DNA of 64,000 nucleotides from Glaciecola sp. 33A. GTDB lineage: Bacteria; Pseudomonadota; Gammaproteobacteria; Enterobacterales; Alteromonadaceae. Position numbers and translations under genes: made by a program. Positions 1 to 10,385 of the stretch are shown one piece after another. Under the pieces are notes generated by a model. That model searched no databases and had not been told where the DNA came from. It saw only the letters and a program-made list of their open reading frames with translations. The DNA lies in contig NZ_PJAR01000041.1 in assembly GCF_002836745.1 (NCBI RefSeq), positions 1-64,000 on the forward strand, in the 5' to 3' direction. Positions within the stretch are counted from its first letter, which is position 1, and every line of letters begins with the position of its first letter.

Positions 1-113
1 GAATTTGTTTTTAACCGAAACCGCCGATAAAACCAATTCAAATCCTGCTAAAACTTCCTGTTCAAGTAAGTTACCAAACGACTGCTTGGCTGCTTCCCTT
101 GACCAGAGCGCGC

Positions 114-141
114 ATTCTACAGATTAAAACCACTTGTTCAA
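114..141 (-). promoter_or_regulatory. rRNA-operon-type promoter reading leftward
   Basis: On the minus strand a -35 box TTGAAC (136-141) is followed by a 16-bp spacer and a -10 box TAGAAT (114-119). A GCGCGC discriminator follows, the type found at stringently controlled rRNA promoters, and AT-rich sequence lies upstream as in UP elements. The neighbouring yrdA-aroE block adjoins rrnD in E. coli, so positions 1-113 are probably the leader of an rRNA operon lying beyond the left edge. No rRNA sequence is in the window. The rest of the first 345 bases shows nothing else I can support. Confidence 0.6.
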
Positions 142-345
142 CCCCGTTTTACAAATAAATGTCATTTTTGTGATCGTTTGCTGATAATTAGTACGAAAGG
201 CTTAAAAAAGCACCTTTCAATCAAAATTAATGGTTATATTGCCTAATTTACTTTGGCTATTGTGAGGTAAATTAATGTAAGGCTGCCTTTATTGATTGAT
301 AATAGAGGTACAATAAAACATTCAAATACCTATAAATGATTACTT

Positions 346-963
346 ATGCCTGACATTACCGTTCTTGCCGTTTTTATCCCGACCTGGTTTTTTATTTCTA
401 TTACTCCGGGTATGTGCATGACACTTGCGATGACTCTCGGTATGAGCGTCGGCGTAACTAGAACGATGTGGATGATGCTAGGTGAAGTCGTCGGTGTGGC
501 AACTGTGGCGATATTGGCGGTGGTTGGTGTTGCTAGTCTAATGCTCAACTATCCATTGTTATTCATTTGGTTCAAATGGATTGGAGGAGCTTATTTGGTT
601 TTCCTTGGCGTAAAGATGTGGCTAGCCGATGTTGATGTGTCACAGTACGCAATCATCAATAGCCAATTGTCATCCATTAACCTAGTGTCCCAAGGTTATA
701 TTACGGCTGTGGCGAATCCTAAAGGCTGGGCGTTTATGGTTTCTATATTGCCGCCTTTTATTGCTGTTGAAAAACCCATTGCACTGCAGTTTTCAGTTCT
801 ACTGGGCATTATTATGCTGAGTGAATTGATTTGCATGCTTATATACGCAAATGGTGGTAAAGGATTAAAACGATTGTTGAGTCGCGGTAACAATGTGGTG
901 TGGCTAAATAGGATCGCCGGTAGTCTATTAGCAGGCGTTGGAATATGGCTTGCTTTGTCATAA
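346..963 (+). CDS. LysE/RhtB-family amino-acid exporter
   Basis: This 205-residue protein is almost wholly hydrophobic, with about six membrane segments. An N-terminal TPGM motif near residue 21 follows the first helix, as expected for the LysE/RhtB exporter family, which exports amino acids or their analogues across the inner membrane by proton-driven transport. A GEVVG motif near residue 46 fits the second helix of the family. It stands alone, 112 bases before yrdA on the same strand. The substrate cannot be read from the sequence. Family assignment is firm; specificity is unknown. Confidence 0.8.
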   Translation: MPDITVLAVFIPTWFFISITPGMCMTLAMTLGMSVGVTRTMWMMLGEVVGVATVAILAVVGVASLMLNYPLLFIWFKWIGGAYLVFLGVKMWLADVDVSQYAIINSQLSSINLVSQGYITAVANPKGWAFMVSILPPFIAVEKPIALQFSVLLGIIMLSELICMLIYANGGKGLKRLLSRGNNVVWLNRIAGSLLAGVGIWLALS

Positions 964-1075
964 GTATTTATCACAAGCCAAATGAGGTATATGAATACGT
1001 CTATGTAAATAGGCTCACTTATTAATAATAAATGCCTTAGTATATAAGGCATCAGACTGACAAAAAAGGCTCACC

Positions 1076-1606
1076 ATGACAATTCGTAGCTATCGTAATA
1101 TCACCCCAACTTTCGATAATTCGGTTTATATAGACGACAGCGCAGTTCTAGTTGGCGACATCGTATTAGGAGAACAAAGCAGTATTTGGCCACTAGTTGC
1201 TGCAAGAGGTGACGTCAATGTTATCCGAATTGGACAACGTACTAATGTGCAAGACGGTTCAGTACTGCATGTGACACGCAGGACCAAACAAAATCCCACG
1301 GGGTTTCCGCTGATCATTGGAGATGATGTCACTGTTGGACATAAATGCATGCTGCATGGTTGCGAACTAGGCAATCGTATTCTCGTTGGCATGGGGGCAA
1401 TCATCATGGACGGTGCCATAGTGCAAGACGATGTATTTATAGGAGCAGGTTCATTAGTTGCTCCTAATAAAATACTAGAAAGCGGGTATTTATATGTTGG
1501 TAACCCTGCACTAAAAAAACGTCCATTAAAAGACAGTGAAATGGCATTTCTTAAACAAAGCGCGGTTAACTACGTTGAATTAAGTCGCGAATATCTCGGG
1601 CAATAA
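1076..1606 (+). CDS. yrdA: gamma-carbonic-anhydrase-like hexapeptide-repeat protein YrdA
   Basis: The 176-residue protein has repeated hexapeptide turns of a left-handed beta helix, with GHKCMLHGCELG near the middle supplying the histidines that bind metal in gamma-class carbonic anhydrases. It corresponds to E. coli YrdA, a trimeric cytoplasmic protein whose physiological reaction is not settled. The yrdA-aroE adjacency is the same as beside rrnD in E. coli. Here yrdA is convergent with aroE, with one base between their stop codons. Confidence 0.88.
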   Translation: MTIRSYRNITPTFDNSVYIDDSAVLVGDIVLGEQSSIWPLVAARGDVNVIRIGQRTNVQDGSVLHVTRRTKQNPTGFPLIIGDDVTVGHKCMLHGCELGNRILVGMGAIIMDGAIVQDDVFIGAGSLVAPNKILESGYLYVGNPALKKRPLKDSEMAFLKQSAVNYVELSREYLGQ

Positions 1607-1607
1607 T

Positions 1608-2468
1608 TTACGCATTAACTAGTTGTTGTCGCAGATACTGCAGCACCGGCTCAACATCTGGTCGCATACCAAACCATAAATAGAAACTCTCTGCGGCTTG
1701 GCCCACTAGCATCCCTAGACCATCGCTAACTTTGGTGCAGCCAAATGATTTTGCCTTTTTAATAAAGCAAGTATCTGTGTTCCGATAGACCATGTCGTAA
1801 ACTGCTGGTTTGTTATTGAAGATTGCATCAGATATAGCAGGTACTTTGTCACTTAAGCTAAGTGATGTCGCATTGATAATGACATCAATACTTAACTGTT
1901 CGCAGTCATTTCCGCTAACCGCACTCACTCTGTTGTCATCCGCAATACTGACTAAGCGCTTTGCATTTACTTCACTTCGATTTGTAATGTATATGTGCGC
2001 CGGCTTTGCTGCTAATAACGCTTCAATCGCGCCTCGCGCCGCACCACCAGCGCCAATCAATAATACCTGCTTGCCTTGTAATGAGATGTCATTACGCAGC
2101 AAATCTGAGACTAGACCTCGGCCATCGGTCGTTTCTGCTCGAAAACCCTGTGCTTGCCTAATAATGGTATTGGCCGCATTTGCTTGAGCCACCCCGGTTG
2201 ACCTTTCCGTCGCCCAGTTCGCTGCATCTTCTTTAAACGGCATTGTAATATTAGCGCCGATGGCGTCAGGATCATCAAAGAAGGCGCTTAACTGCTCAAT
2301 AAAAGTAGATGGTTTACCCAGAATGCGTGCATAACTTATTGTCATATTGAATTGATCAGCAAACATCTGATGAATGTCTGGCGATTTGCTGTGCGCAATT
2401 GGACTACCAAATACCGCCAGCTTTTTTATCGACGTAAAATTGTCTGTCACAGGTTTCTTAACTTTCAA
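1608..2468 (-). CDS. aroE: shikimate dehydrogenase AroE
   Basis: AroE reduces 3-dehydroshikimate to shikimate with NADPH in the aromatic amino-acid pathway. The substrate motif SKSP (residues 27-30), the catalytic lysine in ITMPFK (Lys79) and the nucleotide-binding loop GAGGAARG (139-146) are all present. The open frame begins at a TTG and gives 286 residues, about 14 more than the E. coli protein. A GTG at residue 7 (base 2450) is an equally reasonable start, and neither has a strong ribosome-binding site. It is separated from hemF by ompW, whereas in many relatives aroE and hemF are adjacent. Confidence 0.93.
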   Translation of the reverse strand: MKVKKPVTDNFTSIKKLAVFGSPIAHSKSPDIHQMFADQFNMTISYARILGKPSTFIEQLSAFFDDPDAIGANITMPFKEDAANWATERSTGVAQANAANTIIRQAQGFRAETTDGRGLVSDLLRNDISLQGKQVLLIGAGGAARGAIEALLAAKPAHIYITNRSEVNAKRLVSIADDNRVSAVSGNDCEQLSIDVIINATSLSLSDKVPAISDAIFNNKPAVYDMVYRNTDTCFIKKAKSFGCTKVSDGLGMLVGQAAESFYLWFGMRPDVEPVLQYLRQQLVNA

Positions 2469-2570
2469 GTAATAATGATCAAAGGATACATGAAAGCTGA
2501 TTTCAATAAACCCTAACTCACTGTTTATTTACGTCATCAATATACACATTTTTAGCTAACTTTAATGGCA

Positions 2571-2603
2571 CAAAAAAGCCTCAATGAATTCATTAAGGCT
2601 TTG
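2571..2603 (-). terminator. intrinsic terminator of ompW
   Basis: Read on the minus strand, a palindromic stem around AATGAATTCATT, extended by AAGCC/GGCTT, runs into six T residues. It lies about 90 bases beyond the ompW stop and points away from aroE, so it should end the ompW transcript. Confidence 0.75.
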
Positions 2604-2689
2604 CACGTTTACTGCCACTGTGGATCAATAAATGGTTTCGCTATGCCAGCTAAATTATTGACTCATATGCCAGTTAGTCACCGCTGCTA

Positions 2690-3406
2690 TTAAAAAGTAT
2701 AACCTAAAGAAACCGTCATAACAGTTGGGTCTATTTCAATATCATTTACCTTACCACTGGCACTACCTACTTTAAAGTTGGCTTCCGTATCAATATCAAT
2801 CCAGCGAACTGACGCATTAATGTGCCATTTTTCATTAATTTTATAGTCTGCACCCGCCTGAGCGGTTAAGCCGAAAGAATTATCCAATTCCAAGTCGGTT
2901 AAACCTGCCTGTTTATTTGCGCCGGTAAATTCTTCGTCAAAGAAAATAGTATAGTTAAGACCTGCTCCTACATAAGGCTGGAAAGCAGAAGAGGCATCCA
3001 TAAAGTAATAGTTAGCGGTTACTGACGGTGGCAAATGAGTAACTTCACCTAGTCTGTTACCCGTGCCTAGTGCGTCAGATACACTAAAATTAACATCATG
3101 TGTAAAAGGCGTTGCCGCTAATACTTCAATGTTAATATTGTCAGTAACGAAATAGGCGATATTCAAACCCAATTGAGTGTCACTACCAACAGTTAAACTT
3201 ACCCCTAAATCAGCACCACCAGCGAAAATATTTGAAGCATCATCATTAGGAGATACATTGGTAAAACCAGCACGGACAAGCAAATCACCTTTTTCGTAAG
3301 CCATTGCGTTACCAGCGAAGACCAAACTAGCGAAGACGATGCCCGATAGTGCGACACCTTGAAGAAGTGGAGCTGTTACTAGCGTTTTTGTGACTGTATT
3401 TTTCAT
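2690..3406 (-). CDS. ompW: OmpW-family outer-membrane beta-barrel protein
   Basis: After a signal peptide ending at AMA, the mature protein starts YEKGDLLVRAGFTNVSPND, typical of OmpW, and ends VSLGYTF with the C-terminal phenylalanine of outer-membrane barrels. OmpW forms a small eight-strand barrel with a hydrophobic channel. I start it at the ATG at 3406 (238 residues), because a GAGAA ribosome-binding site stands just upstream and a signal peptide follows directly. The frame stays open eight codons further upstream. The gene is monocistronic, with its own terminator and two FNR-like boxes upstream. Confidence 0.9.
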   Translation of the reverse strand: MKNTVTKTLVTAPLLQGVALSGIVFASLVFAGNAMAYEKGDLLVRAGFTNVSPNDDASNIFAGGADLGVSLTVGSDTQLGLNIAYFVTDNINIEVLAATPFTHDVNFSVSDALGTGNRLGEVTHLPPSVTANYYFMDASSAFQPYVGAGLNYTIFFDEEFTGANKQAGLTDLELDNSFGLTAQAGADYKINEKWHINASVRWIDIDTEANFKVGSASGKVNDIEIDPTVMTVSLGYTF

Positions 3407-3471
3407 GTGTATTCTCGTTTGAGTTGTCAAAAGTTGAAGAAACTATTTAGGCAAGCGCCTTAGTGACGACT

Positions 3472-3561
3472 AGTTTAATCCGAGAAAAATTAAAAAGGTT
3501 GATCTGGATTAAGTTTATGAAAAAACAGCGGTATGGCAGTCTTTCACTTGATCCAGGTCAA
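3472..3561 (-). promoter_or_regulatory. putative FNR-controlled promoter of ompW
   Basis: Two matches to the FNR palindrome TTGATnnnnATCAA, each with one mismatch, lie upstream of ompW: TTGATCTGGATTAA (3499-3512) and TTGATCCAGGTCAA (3548-3561). On the minus strand a -10-like TAAACT (3472-3477) would place the start site near 3464, which puts the first box at about -41. This is the arrangement of FNR-activated promoters, and FNR activation of ompW is known in E. coli. The sites are read directly; regulation is inferred. Confidence 0.5.
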
Positions 3562-3597
3562 CATAAGTAGGTGCAAATAGTGGGTCTACGTCAGTGC

Positions 3598-4533
<936 letters not shown>

Positions 4534-4547
4534 TTAATTATAATCCT

Positions 4548-5090
4548 CTATGCTCGCAAGGTTTCGAGGTTGAGTCCATTAATAATAGTACTAGGCGTTT
4601 GTTGTTCACCTAAACTACCTTCAATAATGAGCAAATTAGTACCAAAATAGGAGCGTACTTCATCGCTAGAGCGTGCGGGTTCCATGCTTGCCGGGTTTGC
4701 ACTTGTTGATATCATCGGACTACCAACTAATTGACACATTTTTTGCACCAATGGATGATTACTTACTCGCACAGCAACGAGGTCTGAGTCGCCACTTACC
4801 CAGGCGGGCGTGAGATCACTTTTAGGCAGTAACCAAGTAAACGGACCGGGCCATGAATCGAAGGCTTTTTGTTGATGCTCAACGGGCAACCTATCAATGT
4901 GTACAAACGGTCTCAACTGCTCAAATGTTGCAGCGATTAAAATAACGCCTTTTTCAACAGGACGAGACTTTAAACGCAGAATTTCCATCATGGCAGTTTC
5001 AGAGAGTGGGTCGCAACCAAGACCAAAAACAGCTTCAGTCGGATAAGCAAAACACTGATGATGATGAAAAGCATGCTCAAATGATTGCAT
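4548..5090 (-). CDS. tsaC: threonylcarbamoyl-AMP synthase TsaC
   Basis: TsaC (YrdC/RimN) makes threonylcarbamoyl-AMP from threonine, bicarbonate and ATP for the t6A37 modification of tRNAs reading ANN codons. The family opening AYPTEAVFGLGCDP and the later SANPAS block are present. The frame is open to 5129, but I start at the ATG at 5090 (180 residues): it has a GGGG ribosome-binding site at proper spacing and matches the usual N-terminal length. It sits in the conserved yrdD-tsaC order, 42 bases from yrdD. Confidence 0.93.
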   Translation of the reverse strand: MQSFEHAFHHHQCFAYPTEAVFGLGCDPLSETAMMEILRLKSRPVEKGVILIAATFEQLRPFVHIDRLPVEHQQKAFDSWPGPFTWLLPKSDLTPAWVSGDSDLVAVRVSNHPLVQKMCQLVGSPMISTSANPASMEPARSSDEVRSYFGTNLLIIEGSLGEQQTPSTIINGLNLETLRA

Positions 5091-5132
5091 CAGATAACCC
5101 CAAAAATTAGAAACATAATTTAATACCAATTA

Positions 5133-5756
5133 TTACAGTGTTTGTTTTTGCTGACAGTTCACTTGTGGGCACATTAACCCTTTTTCAGAATCGTTTTTAT
5201 CCACCAGCACCATCACTTTCCAACCACAACTTTCACAAGCGGTATCGACAGGTACGGAATTTAGCATATATTTGCATTTTGGGTAGTCATCGCAAGCGTA
5301 AAAATATTTACCAAATTTATTTTGACGTTTTACTAGTATGCCATGCTGGCATTTCGGGCAAACTAAAGCCGTGTTCGATTTTGCATGACTATGCTTATTT
5401 ATATTATCGTTGTTACTTTTTACCACACCATCTTTAGTTACCATGTCTCTAGTTGCGATAAAGTGGCAATCAGGAAAACCTGTACAGCCGATAAACATGC
5501 CATATCGACCTTTTTTGACTGCTAAGGTCTCAGCACACTCAGGACAAATAGTCCCGTCCATGACTTTGAGGATAGTGACATCATTTTTAAGTAATTGCTG
5601 TGTATGCTTGCATGTAGGATAGTTTTGACAAGCTAGGAAAGACGATTTATTTGCGTGTTTTAGAACAAGTTGCCCTTCGCAATCAGGGCACTTGCCATAA
5701 GCTTCATCAAGGGCGTGTTGATTGGCGGAGAATAATGAATGATCAATTTTTGCCAT
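5133..5756 (-). CDS. topoisomerase-type C4 zinc-finger protein (YrdD-like)
   Basis: The 207-residue protein consists largely of Cys4 zinc ribbons like those at the C terminus of topoisomerase I. CPDC...CQNYPTC, CPEC...CTGFPDC and CPKC...CDDYPKC are three clear modules, and a fourth (CESC...CPQVNC) closes the protein. It corresponds to E. coli YrdD, also next to tsaC, and probably binds single-stranded nucleic acid. No catalytic topoisomerase domain is present. It is slightly longer than E. coli YrdD, with a polar spacer before the third module. Confidence 0.85.
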   Translation of the reverse strand: MAKIDHSLFSANQHALDEAYGKCPDCEGQLVLKHANKSSFLACQNYPTCKHTQQLLKNDVTILKVMDGTICPECAETLAVKKGRYGMFIGCTGFPDCHFIATRDMVTKDGVVKSNNDNINKHSHAKSNTALVCPKCQHGILVKRQNKFGKYFYACDDYPKCKYMLNSVPVDTACESCGWKVMVLVDKNDSEKGLMCPQVNCQQKQTL

Positions 5757-5807
5757 TATTTTTTTGCGCTACTTTTACTGCTAATTTTGCCGTTGTTTTT
5801 ACCCTTA

Positions 5808-6284
5808 CTAATGCAGATGGCCTTCTTGAACTTCAAACAAAAGGTCCTCCATTTGCTCGTAAGCCCACTCTTTACCAGGCACATTAAATAGCACCATAAG
5901 TATTACCCACTTCAAATCTTCTAAGCAAAACTCGGCAGACTCAATTTCCATTGTGCGGTCGATGACCATTTCTCTTGTACTAACATCAAGAACTTTGACT
6001 TGCTCTAGGAAAATTAAGAAGCCTCGACATTGCACATCGAGGCGCATTTGCTCTTCAGTTGTATATACTCTTGTGCTGTTTGGTATCGTCACTCTTGATA
6101 AATAAGGTGTGGCGTCCGTTTCTTGTAGTGCTGCTAACTTTTCAACCCAAGCCAGGGCTTTAAATATTTCGTCGTGATGAAAACCCGCTCGAATTAACTC
6201 GTCGGTTAATTCATCGTGGTCGACTCTAAACTCGCTCTCATTGTGTACTACGTTTTCGAATAAGTACATGAGGATGTCAAACAT
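5808..6284 (-). CDS. smg: Smg family protein (DUF494)
   Basis: The 158-residue acidic protein opens [13 protein letters not shown], the hallmark of the Smg/DUF494 family, and ends in helical sequence. The family sits beside dprA across gammaproteobacteria; its molecular role is unknown. It follows dprA with two bases between the stop and the next start, so the two are co-transcribed. Confidence 0.9.
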   Translation of the reverse strand: MFDILMYLFENVVHNESEFRVDHDELTDELIRAGFHHDEIFKALAWVEKLAALQETDATPYLSRVTIPNSTRVYTTEEQMRLDVQCRGFLIFLEQVKVLDVSTREMVIDRTMEIESAEFCLEDLKWVILMVLFNVPGKEWAYEQMEDLLFEVQEGHLH

Positions 6285-6286
6285 AT

Positions 6287-7504
6287 TTAGTCCCTCAATT
6301 TAAGGTAACCTTCAGACGTAGAGGTTATAAACCCGCGTAACTCATATTCCAACAACTGCACAAATAATGCCGATATCGACTGGCCGGTACGCTTAGCTAT
6401 AACGTCTATTGAAGTAACATCAAAGTCGACGGCTTGCAGTAATAAAGACGAATTTTTCGTTTCATCCTGCTGCGTATGGTTATTTGCGCCATCTTTATGA
6501 GATATAGGCTCTACACTATCTAACAATCTGATGGTTGCCAAGTTTTGTTTTGGTTTTTTTTCAGCCTGCTGTTTTTGTGTAGTTTTTAGGGATGTCATCG
6601 GCAGTTCATCGAAGATATCTTGAGCACATTCGCATAGCTTTGCCCCTTGCTTAATTAACCAATGACAACCTTCGGCTTGCTTATTGTTTATGTTACTTGG
6701 CATGGCAAAGACTTCTCGTCCTTGTTCAATCGCGTATTTTGCCGTTATTAATGACCCGCTTTTAATTCTGGCTTCAGTTACCAGCGTGCCTAAACTGAGC
6801 CCACTAATAATACGATTTCGCCGTGGGAAGAGTTTTGGTGACGGCATCACGCTAGGCGGAAACTCACTTACTAACAATCCGTTTTGGCGAATTTGTGCGC
6901 TTAGTGTTGCGTGTCTTTTGGGATAGATAACATCAATACCATTGCCAAGTACAGCGATGGTTCTGCCGCTTAACATTGCAGTGTTATGTAAACATTGACT
7001 AAAATTTAATGCTGCAGTGTGGCTTTGCGCATCAATACCGAGGGCTAAGCCACTGGTAATAACTAAATCAGACTGAGTTAGCACCTCTGTAACGAGTGTA
7101 TTGGTATTTGCCAAGCTATTGTATGTTGGGGCACGACTGCCAACCACGGCTAATTGTGGTTTTGACAGCAGCTCATAATTACCAGCTGCAAAAAGTAACA
7201 ACGGAGCTTGCGCTATTTGCTTGAGTTGATCAGGATATTCTTTGCACTGATAAGAAATAATGGTTCGATTATTATCACCTGACAACCAATCAATACATTT
7301 TTGAGTGAACGGATGCGGCGCAACTAAACAAGCTATTTGCTCAGTATGCCAGCCGATCGATTGCAATCTCGACGTGTCTACTTGTGCCAACTCAGACAAA
7401 GTAACACTGCATATACTCGCTGTTTTTAAAAGGGTTTTAATACCGATGTTTGGCAGCGTAGTTAACGCCAACCAATAGCGTATGTCTTGTTCTAAAATGA
7501 TCAT
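6287..7504 (-). CDS. dprA: DNA-processing protein DprA/Smf
   Basis: DprA loads RecA on incoming single-stranded DNA during natural transformation. The Rossmann-like core is visible in [41 protein letters not shown] and AYRR-type stretches, and a C-terminal winged-helix region follows a polar linker. At 405 residues it is of normal length for the longer gammaproteobacterial form. The preceding LysM gene is 92 bases upstream on the same strand; smg follows almost directly. Natural competence is not implied, since dprA is widespread in non-competent species. Confidence 0.93.
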   Translation of the reverse strand: MIILEQDIRYWLALTTLPNIGIKTLLKTASICSVTLSELAQVDTSRLQSIGWHTEQIACLVAPHPFTQKCIDWLSGDNNRTIISYQCKEYPDQLKQIAQAPLLLFAAGNYELLSKPQLAVVGSRAPTYNSLANTNTLVTEVLTQSDLVITSGLALGIDAQSHTAALNFSQCLHNTAMLSGRTIAVLGNGIDVIYPKRHATLSAQIRQNGLLVSEFPPSVMPSPKLFPRRNRIISGLSLGTLVTEARIKSGSLITAKYAIEQGREVFAMPSNINNKQAEGCHWLIKQGAKLCECAQDIFDELPMTSLKTTQKQQAEKKPKQNLATIRLLDSVEPISHKDGANNHTQQDETKNSSLLLQAVDFDVTSIDVIAKRTGQSISALFVQLLEYELRGFITSTSEGYLKLRD

Positions 7505-7596
7505 GTAAACCGTCCTTGGTTATTAATCTAGTGGGTAAAACAAAACAAGTAGCCTAAGCTACCTGTTCCGACTGTTTCATATGCTGGGAGAGTTGA

Positions 7597-8676
7597 CTAA
7601 GGTTGCCCTAAATACTCCCCACCCTTCATGTGTTTATCAGCTCGTGTTATCCAAGCATAACTGGCATTATCGAAAGTTTTGAATATAATCAACTCACCAA
7701 TTTTAAAGGCGGGCTGTTCTACTCGTTCGCTCGCACTGAACAACGTTTTAACTGGACTTTGACTTACTTCATATGATGGATTTTCATTGTCCAAAATTGC
7801 AGGACCTCGCGCGTAAATACCCATTACTGTTCCAGGCTCAACTTCTGCTGCACCTAATGAAATAACCACAACATCGCGTTTGCCTATGAGTGAACGGTCT
7901 TCAATGTTTGCAATAATACGACCCATTTGAGTCGTTGAGGCTTGCAACACTAAATCATGATTATCGGCACTTTCAACCGGCCTTAGCTTATCACCAGGGC
8001 GAGCTTCACGATTGCTTTTAACGACTCTAACAATTTGCTGCTTACCGGAACTAGAGTTCATTAGCTGTACTTCACCAACATTCTTCACCTGATAACCAAT
8101 GACCTTGCCTTCATCATCTTTTAACAGTTTACCTTTGCGGATGATCGTATAATGGGTATCTGCATTTAGCGGCTTATGACTCAACACGAAGTCTTTCTTA
8201 ACAAATGTAGTCGACCCTTCGCTGTCACCTAATAGTCTTGGCAACGCATCGTATTCTTCGGGACCAATGATACTGTCATTCTTAAAATAGGGACCAAGCA
8301 CTTTCCAAGGCAACACCCCAATAGCTGATGGCTTTGTATTAGTCACTGACTCAGGCGTTAATAAAATCGACGTTTTGTCTCGGACAATTTCCATTACCGG
8401 TTGACCGTCAACATAACGCAAACGTAAAACATTACCCGGATAGATTAAATGCGGATTTTCAATTTGCGTATTATTGCGCCACAGTTCTGGCCATAACCAA
8501 GGCTGGTCTAAAAATAAGTTAGATATATCCCACAATGTATCGCCCTTCTTAACGACATAAGTTTGTGGGGCGTCGGTTTTTATATTTATAATATCTGCTA
8601 GCGCTGATTTGACACTGATAATAAATACCCCAACAACAATAAGGCATAGCATCGATAATTTTTTGATCATAGTCAT
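7597..8676 (-). CDS. LysM-domain peptidoglycan-binding protein
   Basis: The 359-residue protein has an N-terminal signal peptide (about residues 1-27). One LysM domain follows (about 40-88) beginning YVVKKGDTLWDISNLFL, with the insertion PWLWPELWRNN found in this family. The rest lacks recognisable catalytic motifs. LysM domains bind N-acetylglucosamine in peptidoglycan, so the protein is probably periplasmic and wall-associated. It is divergent from def, a placement seen in many gammaproteobacteria between dprA and def. No hydrolase activity can be claimed. Confidence 0.85.
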   Translation of the reverse strand: MTMIKKLSMLCLIVVGVFIISVKSALADIINIKTDAPQTYVVKKGDTLWDISNLFLDQPWLWPELWRNNTQIENPHLIYPGNVLRLRYVDGQPVMEIVRDKTSILLTPESVTNTKPSAIGVLPWKVLGPYFKNDSIIGPEEYDALPRLLGDSEGSTTFVKKDFVLSHKPLNADTHYTIIRKGKLLKDDEGKVIGYQVKNVGEVQLMNSSSGKQQIVRVVKSNREARPGDKLRPVESADNHDLVLQASTTQMGRIIANIEDRSLIGKRDVVVISLGAAEVEPGTVMGIYARGPAILDNENPSYEVSQSPVKTLFSASERVEQPAFKIGELIIFKTFDNASYAWITRADKHMKGGEYLGQP

Positions 8677-8914
8677 TCTTATACTACTCTTCGTGTACTC
8701 GTGAGTCGCCTGTACTTCAGGCTAGAATTGTCACAGACAGTTATAATTTATGTCCATTTAATTAGTTATCGGTTTATTTTTCAAAAAATTAACCCCATAT
8801 CTTGTCCACAGACTGTGGCTTATGCGTTAGAATAGACATTATGTGTAAGGTTTACATAACTATTCTGCATGAATAGTATATTTTTTAATACTGACTAGAT
8901 GAGTGGTTTTAGCA

Positions 8915-9424
8915 ATGGCAGTAAGAACTGTATTAACCTTTCCAGACGAGAGACTGCGCACTGTAGCAACGTCTGTAGAGGAAGTTAACGACGAAATTCG
9001 GACTCTTGTGGACGACATGTTCGATACCATGAAAGACGAAAAAGGTATCGGTTTGGCGGCGTCACAAATTGACGTGCATATACGTGTTGTAGTGATGGAT
9101 GTTTCTGAAGAACAAAATGAACCGCGTGTTTTTATCAACCCAGAAATCACAAAAGCGGAAGGTTCTACGATTAGTGAAGAAGGTTGTTTATCGGTTCCCA
9201 ACAACTACGCAGAGATAGATAGAGCTGCAAGAGTCACGGTAAAAGCATTAGATCGAGATGGCGAACCCTTTGAGCTCGAAGCTGAAGGCTTGCTCGCCAT
9301 TTGTATTCAGCACGAACTTGATCATTTAAAAGGCAAACTGCTGGTTGATTATTTATCGCCCTTGAAACGAAACCGTATCAAAAAGAAACTTGAAAAAGAA
9401 GCTAAACTAGCGGCGAAAGACTAG
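8915..9424 (+). CDS. def: peptide deformylase Def
   Basis: Def removes the formyl group from nascent proteins. All three metal-site motifs are present: [13 protein letters not shown] and QHELDHLKG. The frame is open from a GTG at 8903, but the ATG at 8915 gives the usual N terminus ([15 protein letters not shown], 169 residues) and is preferred. It begins the def-fmt-rsmB-trkA run and is divergent from the LysM gene. Confidence 0.97.
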   Translation: MAVRTVLTFPDERLRTVATSVEEVNDEIRTLVDDMFDTMKDEKGIGLAASQIDVHIRVVVMDVSEEQNEPRVFINPEITKAEGSTISEEGCLSVPNNYAEIDRAARVTVKALDRDGEPFELEAEGLLAICIQHELDHLKGKLLVDYLSPLKRNRIKKKLEKEAKLAAKD

Positions 9425-9443
9425 CATTAAGGACATTAATATA

Positions 9444-10385
9444 TTGGCTAATTCATTACGTATTATCTTTGCTGGCACACCTGAATTTGCAGCTAAACAC
9501 TTAGCCGCACTATACGCTAGTGAACATAATATTATCGCCGTCTATACGCAGCCGGATCGCCATGCAGGCAGAGGCAAAAAACTCATGCCCAGCGCGGTAA
9601 AGTTGCTGGCACTCGATCACGGGACACCTATTTATCAGCCTGCGTCACTAAAAAATGAAGAGGCTCAGCAAGCACTTGCTAGCCTGAACGCCGATATTAT
9701 GATTGTTGTTGCCTACGGTCTTATACTACCCAAACCGGTGCTTGATGCGCCAAAACTGGGTTGTTTAAATGTACATGGTTCATTATTACCCAAATGGCGT
9801 GGCGCTGCACCAATTCAGAGGGCCATATGGGCAGGCGATAAATTTACCGGCATCAGTGTTATGCAAATGGATGAAGGCTTAGATACTGGCGCTGTATTAC
9901 TTGAAAAAAGTATGGCTATTATCGGCGCGGCTACAAGTGCTAGTTTGTATGACGATTTAGCGGAACTAGGCCCTCAAATATTACTAGAAACGCTTGAGAA
10001 TCTGGATAACCTAACGCCTACTGTGCAAAATAACGATGAAGCAACGTACGCCCACAAATTATCAAAAGAAGAAGCGCGTATTGACTGGACACTGGATGCT
10101 CAACAATTGGCTAGAAATGTGCGTGCATTTAATCCATGGCCTTTTGTTTGGTTTATCCACAATGAAGAATCAATCAAGGTATGGCAAGTTGAAGTTGTTG
10201 AGTCTTTTGGCGAATTGACCGAGGGAACCATTGCGAATGTCGACAAAAACGGTATCGAGGTTGCTACGGGTGAACACAACTTACTATTGTCAATTATTCA
10301 AATACCGGGTAAAAAAGCGCAAACGGTTGCTGACATCATCAATGGTAAACCGGATCTATTTGTTGTTGGTCAGCGTTTATTATGA
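9444..10385 (+). CDS. fmt: methionyl-tRNA formyltransferase Fmt
   Basis: Fmt formylates initiator Met-tRNA with 10-formyltetrahydrofolate. The N-terminal catalytic domain carries FAGTPEFAAKHL and the signature HGSLLPKWRGAAPIQRAI; a C-terminal OB-like tRNA-binding domain follows. Length is 313 residues, as in E. coli. The start is a TTG, with a TAAGGA ribosome-binding site ten bases upstream. Its stop overlaps the rsmB start in an ATGA, which implies coupled translation. Confidence 0.97.
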   Translation: MANSLRIIFAGTPEFAAKHLAALYASEHNIIAVYTQPDRHAGRGKKLMPSAVKLLALDHGTPIYQPASLKNEEAQQALASLNADIMIVVAYGLILPKPVLDAPKLGCLNVHGSLLPKWRGAAPIQRAIWAGDKFTGISVMQMDEGLDTGAVLLEKSMAIIGAATSASLYDDLAELGPQILLETLENLDNLTPTVQNNDEATYAHKLSKEEARIDWTLDAQQLARNVRAFNPWPFVWFIHNEESIKVWQVEVVESFGELTEGTIANVDKNGIEVATGEHNLLLSIIQIPGKKAQTVADIINGKPDLFVVGQRLL

